Source: UBA6814 sp040753075 (GTDB lineage: Bacteria > Desulfobacterota > Desulfovibrionia > Desulfovibrionales > Desulfovibrionaceae). From it: 41,595 nucleotides of DNA. Location of the stretch: NCBI GenBank assembly GCA_040753075.1, contig JBFMHA010000024.1, positions 1 through 41,595 of the forward strand, read 5' to 3'. How positions within the stretch are numbered: position 1 is the stretch's first letter; each line of letters starts with the position of its first letter. Shown here piece by piece: positions 16,599-27,075 of the stretch. The translations under genes and the position numbers were made by a program. The notes under the pieces were generated by a model. That model was not told the origin of the DNA. It saw only the letters and a list, made by a program, of their open reading frames with translations, and did not search any database.

Positions 16599-17231
16599 AT
16601 GGCCTATACACCCGCCATGCGCATTCCCGTCCCGCTCCGGGACTTCCTGCTGGTCTCCCTGCCCCTCCTGCTCCTGCTCGCCGTGCTGGAAGCCGTCTCG
16701 CCCAGCACCAGGGAGCTCATGTGGGCCATGCGGCTGCACAAGTCCGAGAACCCCCTGGCGCGCCAGGTCATGTTCTGGATCACTGACTGGAGCAACTTCG
16801 CCATCTACGCCTTCTACGTCCTGCTCCTGATGCGCGCCCTGGCCCGCGGGCAACGCGGGGCGTGGCGCAGGGTGCTCATCTTCGCCGCGGTCCAGCTGGC
16901 GGTGTGCCTGGTGCTGCTCACCGGGGTCAAGATGGTCCTGGGCCGGCCCCGGCCGGTCACCGGACTGGAAATCTTCGACTTCTTCACCCTGAATCCCCAC
17001 TTCCATTCCCTGCCCTCGGGGCATACCGCGGAGATCACCGGCTCCTGCATGCCCCTGGCCCTGCACAAGGGCCGGCCGCTCCTGTCCCTGGCCCTGGGCT
17101 GCGTGGTGGCCCTGGTGGGATTCTCGCGCATCTACCTGAACGAACACTACCCTGGCGACGTGTTCTTCGGCTGGGCTTTCGGGGCCTTTGCCGGATGCCT
17201 CACCGCCAGCCTCTGGAAACAGCATGCCTGA
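16599..17231 (+). CDS. PAP2-family membrane phosphatase
   Basis: A 210-residue membrane protein with five or six helices and all three PAP2 signatures: KMVLGRPRP at about 111, PSGHT at about 138, and SRIYLNEHYPGD at about 171. Such enzymes remove phosphate from lipid phosphates such as undecaprenyl pyrophosphate, phosphatidylglycerol phosphate or lipid A. A start at the second ATG (16617) is equally possible; neither has a good ribosome-binding site. It overlaps the next gene by 8 bp. Its partner is an ArnT-like glycosyltransferase, so recycling or modification of a polyprenyl-linked sugar, or lipid A remodelling, is a reasonable inference. Confidence 0.85.
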   Translation: MAYTPAMRIPVPLRDFLLVSLPLLLLLAVLEAVSPSTRELMWAMRLHKSENPLARQVMFWITDWSNFAIYAFYVLLLMRALARGQRGAWRRVLIFAAVQLAVCLVLLTGVKMVLGRPRPVTGLEIFDFFTLNPHFHSLPSGHTAEITGSCMPLALHKGRPLLSLALGCVVALVGFSRIYLNEHYPGDVFFGWAFGAFAGCLTASLWKQHA

Positions 17232-19182
17232 CGCCACGCCCGGCCGCCCCGGCGGCCGCCTGTACAGCCTCGCCGCCCTGCTGCCCCTGGCCTTCCTGGG
17301 CCTGGTCCTGGCGGCCCAGACCCTGCCCTACCTGGACACCCGGGCCCTGTGGTTCTCGGACGAGGTGCGCTACGGCAACGCCTTCCAGAACCTCTGGGAC
17401 CGCGGGCACTGGCTGGTCCTGTACCTGAACGGCGCGCCCTACCCTGACAAGCCGCCGGTCTATTTCTGGCTCCTGGCCGGGCTGCGCGCCGCCCTGGGCG
17501 AGACCTCGCCCGCCCTGTTCCTGCTCGGGGCCGCGGTCTCGGCCCTGCTGACCCTGGCCGCCACCTGCATCCTGGTGCGCCGGGTCGCGGGCGGGGACCG
17601 GGACCACGCCCTGGCCGCGGGCCTGGTGCTGCTCACCTGCTTCTCCTTCATCGGGGTGGGGCACTACTCGCGCATGGACTTGCTCTTCGCCGCGCTCATC
17701 ACTCTGGCCCACGTCTGCCTGCACCGGGCCTGGACCCGGCCCCGGGCACCGGGCTGGCAGATGGCCGGCTGGGGCCTGGCCGCCCTGGCCACCCTGACCA
17801 AGGGGCCTTTCGGCCTGGCCTTCCCGCTCCTGGCCGGGCTGGCCTTCCTGGCCTGGCGCGGGGACCTGCGCCGCTTCTTCCGCAAGGACACGGCCCTGGG
17901 CCTGGGCTTCCTGGCCCTGGTTCTGCTGGCCTGGGTGGCCGCGGCCTGGTTCGGGGGCGAACACGAGTACATCGAGAACATCTTCCACAAGCAGATCTAC
18001 AAGCGGGCCGTGGACGCGCCGCACCACGGCCAGGGCGCCTGGTACTACCTGGGGGCCTTGCCCCTGGCCGGGCTGCCCTGGACCTTCCTGCTCCTGGGCC
18101 TGCCCTGGCGCAACACGGTGCGCCCCGGCTTCTGGAGGGGCTTGTGGGCCGGACGCAAGGCCGGCCTGGGCGGCGCGGCCTACCTGTGGTGCGCCGCCGC
18201 CACCGGCCTGGCCCTGCTCTCGGCGGTGAGCATCAAGCTGGCCATCTACCTGCTGCCCCTGTACCCGCCCCTGGCCGCGCTCGCGGCGCGGGCCTGGCTG
18301 GACCTGGCCGCGGCCCCGCGCACCCTGGTCCTGCGGGCCTGGGGCGGCCTGTTCCTGCTCCTGGCCCTGGGCCTGGCCCTGGCCAACCCGCTCCTGCACA
18401 ACCTTCCAAAGCAGCCCTGGCCGGTGGACCTGCCCTGGCCCTGGCTGGCCGGCGCGGCGGGCGCGGCCGCCCTGCTGGGCGCGCTCCTGCTGCGCCTGGC
18501 CCCGCGGCTGTCGGCCCGGGGAGGCCTGCTCCTGCTGGCCCTGGGCGCGACCGCCTGGCTCGCGCCGCTGGCCCTCGGACTGGCCCCGGCCCTGGACCCG
18601 GTCATGAGCCCCAAGGAACAGTCGGAAGTCATGGCCGACTACGTGCGCCGGGGCTACGCGCCCATGGCTTTCCGCATCTACTCCGGCACGTACACCTATT
18701 ACGCGGGCGCTGACGTGTTCGAGACCCAGGACCTGGACCTCCTGGCCGAGCGCATCGCGGCCGCGCCCAAGGCCGTGGTGGGCATGCAGAAGCGCTACTG
18801 GGACGAGTGGAAGCCCGAGACCCGGCCCGCTGGCCTGCAGGTGGTCCACTCCCAGACCATCGTGGAGCGGGAGTACGTGCTGGCCGTCAAGGAGGAGCCC
18901 CAGCTCGCGCCGCCTGACGGGGCGGATGCGCCGGACGGGACGCCGGCCTCCTCCCTGCCTGCGCCCGCCGGCGAGCACTCGCCGCCGGCCGCCCAGACTC
19001 CGTCCGTGAATCAAACGTCGCCGCCGCCCGCCTCCCCCACCGACGAGCTGGCGGCGCCCCAGCCCGCCACGCAGGCCGAGGACGCCTCCCGACCCCAGGC
19101 CCTGCCTGCGCCGCTGCCGCCGCTCCAGCCCGAGGCGCAGCCTGCGCCGACGCCCCAGCCCGCGCCGCAGGACCAGCCGTGA
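17224..19182 (+). CDS. GT39/ArnT-like membrane glycosyltransferase with a Pro/Ala-rich tail
   Basis: A 652-residue protein with about 12 membrane helices. The first periplasmic loop has SDEVRYGNAFQNLW (about 40-53), matching the catalytic DE-RY of the PMT/ArnT family, and YPDKPPVYFWLLAG (about 73) matches the second ArnT motif. Family members move a sugar from a polyprenyl phosphate onto lipid A or protein in the periplasm. The last 80-90 residues are low-complexity Pro/Ala/Gln and unusual for the family. The chosen ATG at 17224 overlaps the PAP2 stop; an in-frame ATG at 17188 lies inside the PAP2 gene. The stop overlaps the next gene (GTGA). Confidence 0.83.
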   Translation: MPDATPGRPGGRLYSLAALLPLAFLGLVLAAQTLPYLDTRALWFSDEVRYGNAFQNLWDRGHWLVLYLNGAPYPDKPPVYFWLLAGLRAALGETSPALFLLGAAVSALLTLAATCILVRRVAGGDRDHALAAGLVLLTCFSFIGVGHYSRMDLLFAALITLAHVCLHRAWTRPRAPGWQMAGWGLAALATLTKGPFGLAFPLLAGLAFLAWRGDLRRFFRKDTALGLGFLALVLLAWVAAAWFGGEHEYIENIFHKQIYKRAVDAPHHGQGAWYYLGALPLAGLPWTFLLLGLPWRNTVRPGFWRGLWAGRKAGLGGAAYLWCAAATGLALLSAVSIKLAIYLLPLYPPLAALAARAWLDLAAAPRTLVLRAWGGLFLLLALGLALANPLLHNLPKQPWPVDLPWPWLAGAAGAAALLGALLLRLAPRLSARGGLLLLALGATAWLAPLALGLAPALDPVMSPKEQSEVMADYVRRGYAPMAFRIYSGTYTYYAGADVFETQDLDLLAERIAAAPKAVVGMQKRYWDEWKPETRPAGLQVVHSQTIVEREYVLAVKEEPQLAPPDGADAPDGTPASSLPAPAGEHSPPAAQTPSVNQTSPPPASPTDELAAPQPATQAEDASRPQALPAPLPPLQPEAQPAPTPQPAPQDQP

Positions 19183-20141
19183 ACCGCCGCATCTCCCTGC
19201 TCCTGGCCTGCGCCGCTCTGCTGGCGGGCCTGGCCTTTGCGGCGTGCGCATCACGGGGAGAACCCGACGCGGCCTATCTGGAAAACCTGAGCACCTGGAA
19301 TCCACCCCGGCTGCTGCATGAACGCAACGCGCTGCGGGCCGAGGAGAACGCCCTGGCCGCCCGGATCGCCGAAACCCGCGTCGGCGACCTGCCGCCCACG
19401 GCGCGCGAGGCCGCGACGCGCTCCCTGCAAGACTCCCTCGCCACGGTGCAGGCCAAGCGCCGGGCCGTGGACGAGGCCCTGGCCTCGGGCCGGCACGCCC
19501 GGGAGGAGCTGCGCTACCCGGTGCAACGACTCGTGCTGCGGGCTGAACCCGCCGCTCCTCCGGACGCCGGAGATCCGGCCTCGGCAGGGGAGGCGGCCAC
19601 GCCGGGCCTGCGCGGTCCGGCCGTGACTGAATCCGCTTCCCAAGCCCCGAATCCCCGGACTGCGGAGAAGCCCGCATCCCGGATACCGGCCCCGGCCCCG
19701 GCCGCGAGCGGCGCGACTCCGCCCGCCCCGCCCCAGGATTCCGCCCCTCCCGAGGCCGCGCCGCCGGACATCCGCCCCATGGCAGCTTCCGCGGCAGAGA
19801 CGCCCCAATCCCCCGCCGTCCCGGCCCGGGTGCTCGAGGTGGCGACCGCCCGCACCGCCGAGGGCCTGGAGGTGCGGGTGCGGCTGGAGGGAAACCCGGC
19901 CCGGAGGCTCTTCACCCTGGGCGGGCCGCCGCGCATCGTGCTGGACATCGCCGGCGTGGCCGAGCCGGCCTTCCGCCTGTTCAACCGCACCCTGGGCGCG
20001 GTGGAGGCGCGGTCCCTGCGCCTGGGCTGGCACGAGGGCAAGGCCCTGCTGCGCCTGGTGCTGGACACCGACGCGGCCCACCTGGACCGGGCCGCCCTGG
20101 AGGCGGTCCCGGACGGGCTGGTGCTGCGGGTGCGGCCCTGA
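19179..20141 (+). CDS. Lipoprotein with C-terminal AMIN-like domain
   Basis: A 320-residue predicted lipoprotein. The signal peptide ends in a lipobox (LAFAAC, Cys23). Residues about 30-115 are a charged helical stretch, 120-215 a Pro/Ala-rich linker, and 215-320 a beta-rich AMIN-like domain (RLFTLGGPPRIVLDIAGV at about 246). AMIN domains place proteins at peptidoglycan or septa. The GTG start overlaps the glycosyltransferase stop by 4 bp, so the two are coupled. The same Pro/Ala-rich style ends the previous protein, so both may span the periplasm. Confidence 0.72.
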   Translation: MNRRISLLLACAALLAGLAFAACASRGEPDAAYLENLSTWNPPRLLHERNALRAEENALAARIAETRVGDLPPTAREAATRSLQDSLATVQAKRRAVDEALASGRHAREELRYPVQRLVLRAEPAAPPDAGDPASAGEAATPGLRGPAVTESASQAPNPRTAEKPASRIPAPAPAASGATPPAPPQDSAPPEAAPPDIRPMAASAAETPQSPAVPARVLEVATARTAEGLEVRVRLEGNPARRLFTLGGPPRIVLDIAGVAEPAFRLFNRTLGAVEARSLRLGWHEGKALLRLVLDTDAAHLDRAALEAVPDGLVLRVRP

Positions 20142-20291
20142 CGGCAGGCGCCCGATCCCTGGTGCGCCGGGGCCGTCCGTTGCGCCAGCCCAAGGAATCG
20201 GGACGCACCCCGGACAGGAAGCCGCCCGCACGTCCGGCCCTGCCCGTTGCGGAATCCTGATCCGCCAACCCGACGGCCCCTCCCTACAAGA

Positions 20292-20325
20292 CTGTTGAAA
20301 AAACCCCGGCGGCCTTCTTCAACAG
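20292..20325. repeat. Inverted repeat CTGTTGAA...TTCAACAG
   Basis: Perfect 8-bp arms (20292-20299 and 20318-20325), extendable with one mismatch, around a GC-rich loop. It lies about 150 bp past the lipoprotein stop. On the minus strand a T run follows the inner part of the hairpin. It may be a terminator or a dispersed intergenic repeat. Confidence 0.5.
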
Positions 20326-20529
20326 GCAGCCCCGCGAGCACATCGGGACAGTCCCCCCCGCCCCGGCGTCCGCCAAGGCGCACGCCGCCCTCGCGCTGAG
20401 CCGGCGCGCCAGCTGATTGCCGCCCGAGCCAAGGGCGCGGCGACTGGACGCGGCTTCGGTGCGTGGAAACGATGTCGCCCGGGCCGGGCTCGGATCCGGC
20501 CGGCTCCCACCGCCGCGCAGCGTTCCCCG

Positions 20530-20545
20530 CAATGCCGCGGCATTG
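20530..20545. repeat. Perfect 16-bp palindrome CAATGCCGCGGCATTG
   Basis: It lies 22 bp beyond the stop codon of the minus-strand kinase-like gene and extends by about three more pairs including a G-T wobble. There is no T tract, so it is not a typical terminator. It could be a 3' RNA hairpin or a protein-binding site. Confidence 0.4.
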
Positions 20546-20567
20546 TGGAAAACGCGCTCTCCGTGGC

Positions 20568-22877
20568 CTACAGTTCGATGAAGAACGTGCTGCCCTTGCC
20601 GAGTTCGGACTCCACCCGGATTCTCCCGCCGTAGTGCTCCACGATGCGGCGGGCGATGGTCAGGCCCAGGCCGGCGCCCCGGGGTTCGACGCCCTCGTCC
20701 GGCGCCTGGGCGCCCCGGAAGAAGCCCTCGAAGATGCGCTCCCGTTGCTCGGGCGCGATGCCCGGGCCGGAGTCCTGAACCCGCACCTGCAGGGCCTCGG
20801 AGCCCAGAGCCCGGGCCGAGAGGCGGACGGTTCCGGCCGCGGTGTACTTGATCGCGTTGTCCAGGATGATGACCACGGCCTGCAGCGCCTTGTCCGGATC
20901 CAGGTAGAGGTCGGGCAGCCCCTCGGGCAGGTCCATCTCCAGCACCACCCCGGGCTTGGCCGCCAACATGCCGGACACCGCCTCGGCCGCGCGCATGAGC
21001 AGGGGGACCATGCGCACGTCCTGGTTCTCCCACTCCGCCTTCCCTTCCTCCATGCGGCACAGGCCCAAGACGCCGTCCAACATGAGCCCCAGGCGGGCCG
21101 CCTCGCGCTCCACCACGCCGAGATTATGGAGGATGCGCTCCCCTCGATCCCGCAGGGCCGCGTCCTCCCCGGCCAGGCGCAGGAAGCGGCGCTCGAAGTC
21201 CCGGGACGAGAGCTTGGCTGACCCCACCACCGAGTTGAGCGGCGTCCTGAATTCGCGGGACATGGCGGACAGGAAGGCGTTCTTCAGGGAGTCCAGGGCC
21301 TGCATCCGGCGGTTGGCCGCGGAAAGCTCCCGGGCCTGCTCGGCCAGGGCCACGGTGCGGCTCGCCACCACGCGCTCCAGATGGGCGTTCAGACCCTCCA
21401 GGTCCACCCGGGCCAGGTCCCGGGCCAGGGCCCCGGCCGCCAGGGCGGCCGTGGACTCCAGGCAATCGCGAGCGGCCGAGGGGATGAACTCCAGAGATCG
21501 GGATCCCGCGAACAGGACCCCCAGCACGCGGTCCCCCGAGAGCAGGGGCAGCACCACGGCGCTGCGCAGGCCATCATCCGGACAGGATTCTCGCACCCAG
21601 GCCAGGGCCGGACCCTCGGCATAGAACGGCCGGCCGGACTGGACCAGGGAATGATGCCGTTCGCCAGGCTGGAAACTGGAAATGAACAGGGCGTGTGATT
21701 CCCCGATCCCCCGGGACGCTTCCAGGCGAAGACTGCCGTCCTCCTGCGCCAGGCAGACCCCGGCGCAGTCCAGGCCGTCATCCAGGAGCACCATCTCCAC
21801 CACGAGCTGCGCGGTCTGATGCTGCCCCCCGGCCCCGACCAGGCGGGAGCCCAGCTCGCACCGGGCGGCGTGCAGGCGGTGGGCGCGCTCCAACTCCTCC
21901 ACCCGGGCCTCGGCCTCGGCCAGCGCGGCCTCCAGCTTCCCGGTGCGGCTGCGCACCACGTCCTCCAGCACCTTCTCCTTGAGGCGGAGCCGCTCCTCGG
22001 CCACCTGGCGCTCGGCCAGCTCGTCCAGCATGCCGTCGAATACGGCCTCGACGCGCTCGGCCATGGCGTTGAACGACGCCGCCAAATCGCCGATCTCCCC
22101 CCCGGAGCCGATCTTGACCCGGCTGGTGAACACGCCCGAGGCCAGGCTGGCCGCGCTGTCCCGCAGGGCGTTGACCGGGGCGGCCAGCCTCCGGCCCAGC
22201 AAGACGCCCAGGACCAGGAACACCGGGATCAGCGCGGCGAACGCCAGGCCGGAGCGGCGCAGGTAGCGGGCCTCCACCGCCTGCAGGCTGGCCGCGGACA
22301 TGTCCAGGCCCAGCACCCCGGCCCGTGTCCCGTCGGCGCGGAAGAAGGGGGCGTAGCCCGTGAGCCAGACGCCCCACTTGTCGGTGTAGAAGTCTCGCTC
22401 GGCAACGGGCCGGTCCAGGCTGGCGAAACTCTCCTGCAGGAACGGGCTGGCGTCATGGTACACTTCGCCCGGGGACGTGAGTGCGGAGGAGTCGTGCCGC
22501 TCCCCGGCGTCCCCCACGAAGACGATGCGGCCCTGATCGTCCTGCCGCATGGTGTAGACGTAATTGGCCTCTGGCGCCTGGTCCATGACCCGGCGCAAGG
22601 CCTCGCGCACGGCCTGGAAGTCCTCGCCCTCCACGGAGGAAGGAATGGCGATGCGGTCGTGGCGCGCGACGTCCAGGCTCAGGGCCGCCAGGGCCGCGGC
22701 CTCGCGCAGGCGGGCGCGGGCGTTCTCCCGGATGCGCTCCCGGGAGTTCAGGTACAGCAGGGACAGGAGCAGGGCGTTGGCCAGAACGGCCAGGACGGCC
22801 AGGAGCAGGCCGAGCCTGGTCCCCAGCCCCAGGCCCCGCCAACCCCGCCCTGTTGATTCCGCTCCACCCGTTTCCAT
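20568..22877 (-). CDS. Membrane sensor histidine-kinase-like protein lacking the phospho-acceptor His
   Basis: A 769-residue sensor. It has an N-terminal membrane helix (about 20-42), a periplasmic sensing domain of about 150 residues, a second helix (about 210-230), HAMP (about 230-285), coiled coil, a GAF-like domain (about 340-485), coiled coil, a DHp helix pair and a C-terminal ATPase domain. The ATP site is intact: DNAIKYT (N box), DSGPGIAPE (G1) and GAGLGLTIAR (G2). The H box reads SREFRTPLNSVVG where SHEFRTPL is expected; Arg541 (CGC, 21255-21257) replaces the histidine, one base away from CAC. ATG 22877 is chosen for GGGAGG seven bases upstream. No response regulator is nearby. It may be a pseudokinase or a recent loss. 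Confidence 0.88.
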   Translation of the reverse strand: METGGAESTGRGWRGLGLGTRLGLLLAVLAVLANALLLSLLYLNSRERIRENARARLREAAALAALSLDVARHDRIAIPSSVEGEDFQAVREALRRVMDQAPEANYVYTMRQDDQGRIVFVGDAGERHDSSALTSPGEVYHDASPFLQESFASLDRPVAERDFYTDKWGVWLTGYAPFFRADGTRAGVLGLDMSAASLQAVEARYLRRSGLAFAALIPVFLVLGVLLGRRLAAPVNALRDSAASLASGVFTSRVKIGSGGEIGDLAASFNAMAERVEAVFDGMLDELAERQVAEERLRLKEKVLEDVVRSRTGKLEAALAEAEARVEELERAHRLHAARCELGSRLVGAGGQHQTAQLVVEMVLLDDGLDCAGVCLAQEDGSLRLEASRGIGESHALFISSFQPGERHHSLVQSGRPFYAEGPALAWVRESCPDDGLRSAVVLPLLSGDRVLGVLFAGSRSLEFIPSAARDCLESTAALAAGALARDLARVDLEGLNAHLERVVASRTVALAEQARELSAANRRMQALDSLKNAFLSAMSREFRTPLNSVVGSAKLSSRDFERRFLRLAGEDAALRDRGERILHNLGVVEREAARLGLMLDGVLGLCRMEEGKAEWENQDVRMVPLLMRAAEAVSGMLAAKPGVVLEMDLPEGLPDLYLDPDKALQAVVIILDNAIKYTAAGTVRLSARALGSEALQVRVQDSGPGIAPEQRERIFEGFFRGAQAPDEGVEPRGAGLGLTIARRIVEHYGGRIRVESELGKGSTFFIEL

Positions 22878-22943
22878 CCACAGCCCTCCCAGTTCGAGCC
22901 AGACGGAACCCCGCCACATTCATACACTGATACACAGAGTTGC

Positions 22944-22979
22944 CGAAAAAGAAAGCCCCCGGGAAGGCTCCGGGGGCTT
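22944..22979 (-). terminator. Intrinsic terminator of the cbpA-cbpM-clpB operon
   Basis: On the minus strand AAGCCCCCGG and CCGGGGGCTT pair in a 10-bp perfect stem with a 7-nt loop, followed by TTTCTTTTT. It starts about 35 bp after the clpB stop and separates clpB from the kinase-like gene downstream. Confidence 0.88.
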
Positions 22980-23013
22980 CGAGGCCAAAGCCTGGCCTTC
23001 GCAGCGTAGCCGC

Positions 23014-25620
<2,607 letters not shown>

Positions 25621-25653
25621 ATGTTCAGGCTCCGTATGGTCTTTCGGCTCCGG

Positions 25654-25965
25654 CTAGAGCAATCTCTCCAGCTTCGCCACCTTGGATTCCAGGTATTCGA
25701 TGCGCTCGAGCAGATCCACCACGATGGTGCCGCCCACCAGGCCCAGCTCCAGGTCCTCCATGAGGCGCATGAGCTTGCGCAGCCGGTACACGTCCCGGAC
25801 GCGGAACAGGTAGGCCTCCTGGCCCGTGCGCTGAGGCTCGATCCAGCCCAGGTCGATGAGCTCGCCCAGGCGGGAGGGATGCACCGTGGTCAACTCCAGG
25901 AACTCGCCCCAGGAAACCATGCGCGAACGCACCGGGAAGCTCCCGACAAGATCCTTGATGTCCAT
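25654..25965 (-). CDS. cbpM: Chaperone modulator CbpM-like protein (MerR-like fold)
   Basis: A 103-residue protein with a MerR-type N-terminal helix-turn-helix-like region and a C-terminal coiled coil. The segment LRKLMRLMEDLELGLVGGTIVVDLLERIEYLESK parallels the [23 protein letters not shown] part of E. coli CbpM. CbpM binds the J-domain of CbpA and restrains it. The position directly after the cbpA-like gene (12 bp) and before clpB supports the name. An HspR-type repressor is the alternative, but the typical HspR N-terminal motif is absent. AGGAGG precedes ATG 25965. Confidence 0.82.
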   Translation of the reverse strand: MDIKDLVGSFPVRSRMVSWGEFLELTTVHPSRLGELIDLGWIEPQRTGQEAYLFRVRDVYRLRKLMRLMEDLELGLVGGTIVVDLLERIEYLESKVAKLERLL

Positions 25966-25977
25966 GCGGCCTCCTGC

Positions 25978-26961
25978 CTAGAAATCACGTGGCGAGAAGT
26001 TCGCCTTCCCCGCCAGCTTTTCCCACAGCTCCCGCTCCTCGTCCGTGAGCCGGGCCGGGGTCTTGATCATGATCCGCACCAGCTGGTCGCCCTTGTGCGC
26101 GCCGACGCCCAGCCCGTAGCCGCGCAGGCGCAGCTTCTGGCCGCTGGACACCCCGGGGGGCACGGTGAGCTCCACCGAGCGGTCCAGGGTGGGGACCTTC
26201 ACCGTGGCGCCCAGGGCCGCCTCCCAGGGCGCCAGGGGCAGGTCCAGCACCACGTTCTCGCCCTCCAGCTTGAACAGCGGGTGGGGCGCGATGCGCACCT
26301 TGAGATAGAGGTCCCCGGCCGGGCCGCCGGACATGCCCGGGCCGCCCTGGCCGGCCAGGCGGATCCGCGCGCCGTCCTTGATGCCCGCCGGGATGGTCAC
26401 GTCCAGGGTCTTGGTGGACAGCCGCGGCCGGCCGTCGGGCCCCAGGGTCTGCTCCTGCAGGCTGATGGCCTTGCTCCCGCCCCGGAAGGCCTCCTCCAGG
26501 GTCAGGGACAGGCCCACCTCGGCGTCTTCGCCGCGCCGGGGCCGGCGGGCGTGGGCGCGCCCGGCCCCGGGATGGAATCCGCCCTGGGGGCCGCCCATGC
26601 CCCCCATGCCGAAAACCGTCTCGAAGAAGTCCGAGAACCCCCCCGCGCCGCCGAAGCCCTGGCCCGGCCCACCCCCGCCGAAGTGGAAGCGGATGTTCTC
26701 GAATCCCGGCGGCGGCTCGAAATTCTGGCCGTGCCGCCAGTTGGGACCGAGCTGGTCGTAGAGCTTGCGCTTTTCCGGGTCCTTGAGCACCTCGTAGGCC
26801 TCGTTGGCCTCCTTGAAGCGCTTCTCGGCCTCGGGGTTGTCCGGGTTCAGGTCCGGGTGGTACTTGCGGGCCAGCTTCTTGAACGCCTTGGACACGTCGT
26901 CCTGGCTGGCGTTGCGCCCCACCCCGAGCACCTGGTAATAATCCTTGTATTCGACGCTCAT
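25978..26961 (-). CDS. cbpA: DnaJ-like co-chaperone CbpA
   Basis: A 327-residue class B J-protein. The N-terminal J domain (about 4-70) carries HPD in KYHPDLNPDNPEAEKRF. A Gly/Phe-rich linker follows (about 90-140), then two substrate-binding beta domains from about 150, with no cysteine zinc finger as in DnaJ proper. It stimulates DnaK ATPase and hands over unfolded clients. The ATG at 26961 lies at the start of J-domain homology, with GGAGGAG eleven bases upstream. It is the first gene of the operon with cbpM and clpB, and divergent from the deacetylase gene. Confidence 0.92.
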   Translation of the reverse strand: MSVEYKDYYQVLGVGRNASQDDVSKAFKKLARKYHPDLNPDNPEAEKRFKEANEAYEVLKDPEKRKLYDQLGPNWRHGQNFEPPPGFENIRFHFGGGGPGQGFGGAGGFSDFFETVFGMGGMGGPQGGFHPGAGRAHARRPRRGEDAEVGLSLTLEEAFRGGSKAISLQEQTLGPDGRPRLSTKTLDVTIPAGIKDGARIRLAGQGGPGMSGGPAGDLYLKVRIAPHPLFKLEGENVVLDLPLAPWEAALGATVKVPTLDRSVELTVPPGVSSGQKLRLRGYGLGVGAHKGDQLVRIMIKTPARLTDEERELWEKLAGKANFSPRDF

Positions 26962-27022
26962 CTCGGCTAGCACTCCTCCACTCGGCTGACCGGTCGGCGC
27001 ACCCGGCCGCCGGCGATTTTCA

Positions 27023-27050
27023 CATGTAACACCTCGTTCCAATCAGTCAA
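27023..27050 (-). promoter_or_regulatory. Candidate promoter of the cbpA operon
   Basis: On the minus strand TTGACT is followed after 15-16 bp by TTACAT/TACATG, about 65 bp before the cbpA ATG. The -35 is close to the housekeeping consensus. A sigma-32-type reading (CTTGAC at the -35) cannot be excluded. No CIRCE or HAIR repeat was seen. Confidence 0.4.
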
Positions 27051-27075
27051 GCATCAGGCCAAGTTAGAATCCGCG

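Larger units (their letters stand above)
20142..20567. other. Gene-free interval between convergent genes
   Basis: About 426 bp lie between the AMIN lipoprotein gene and the histidine-kinase-like gene, which converge here. No frame looks coding on either strand. The interval holds an 8-bp-arm inverted repeat at 20292-20325 and a perfect 16-bp palindrome at 20530-20545; otherwise nothing is recognised. Confidence 0.6.

Noticed and set aside
14646..17237. An 863-codon open frame on the minus strand
   Set aside because: It is antisense to the Maf-like and PAP2 genes and shows no domain; it is a shadow of GC-rich coding DNA.
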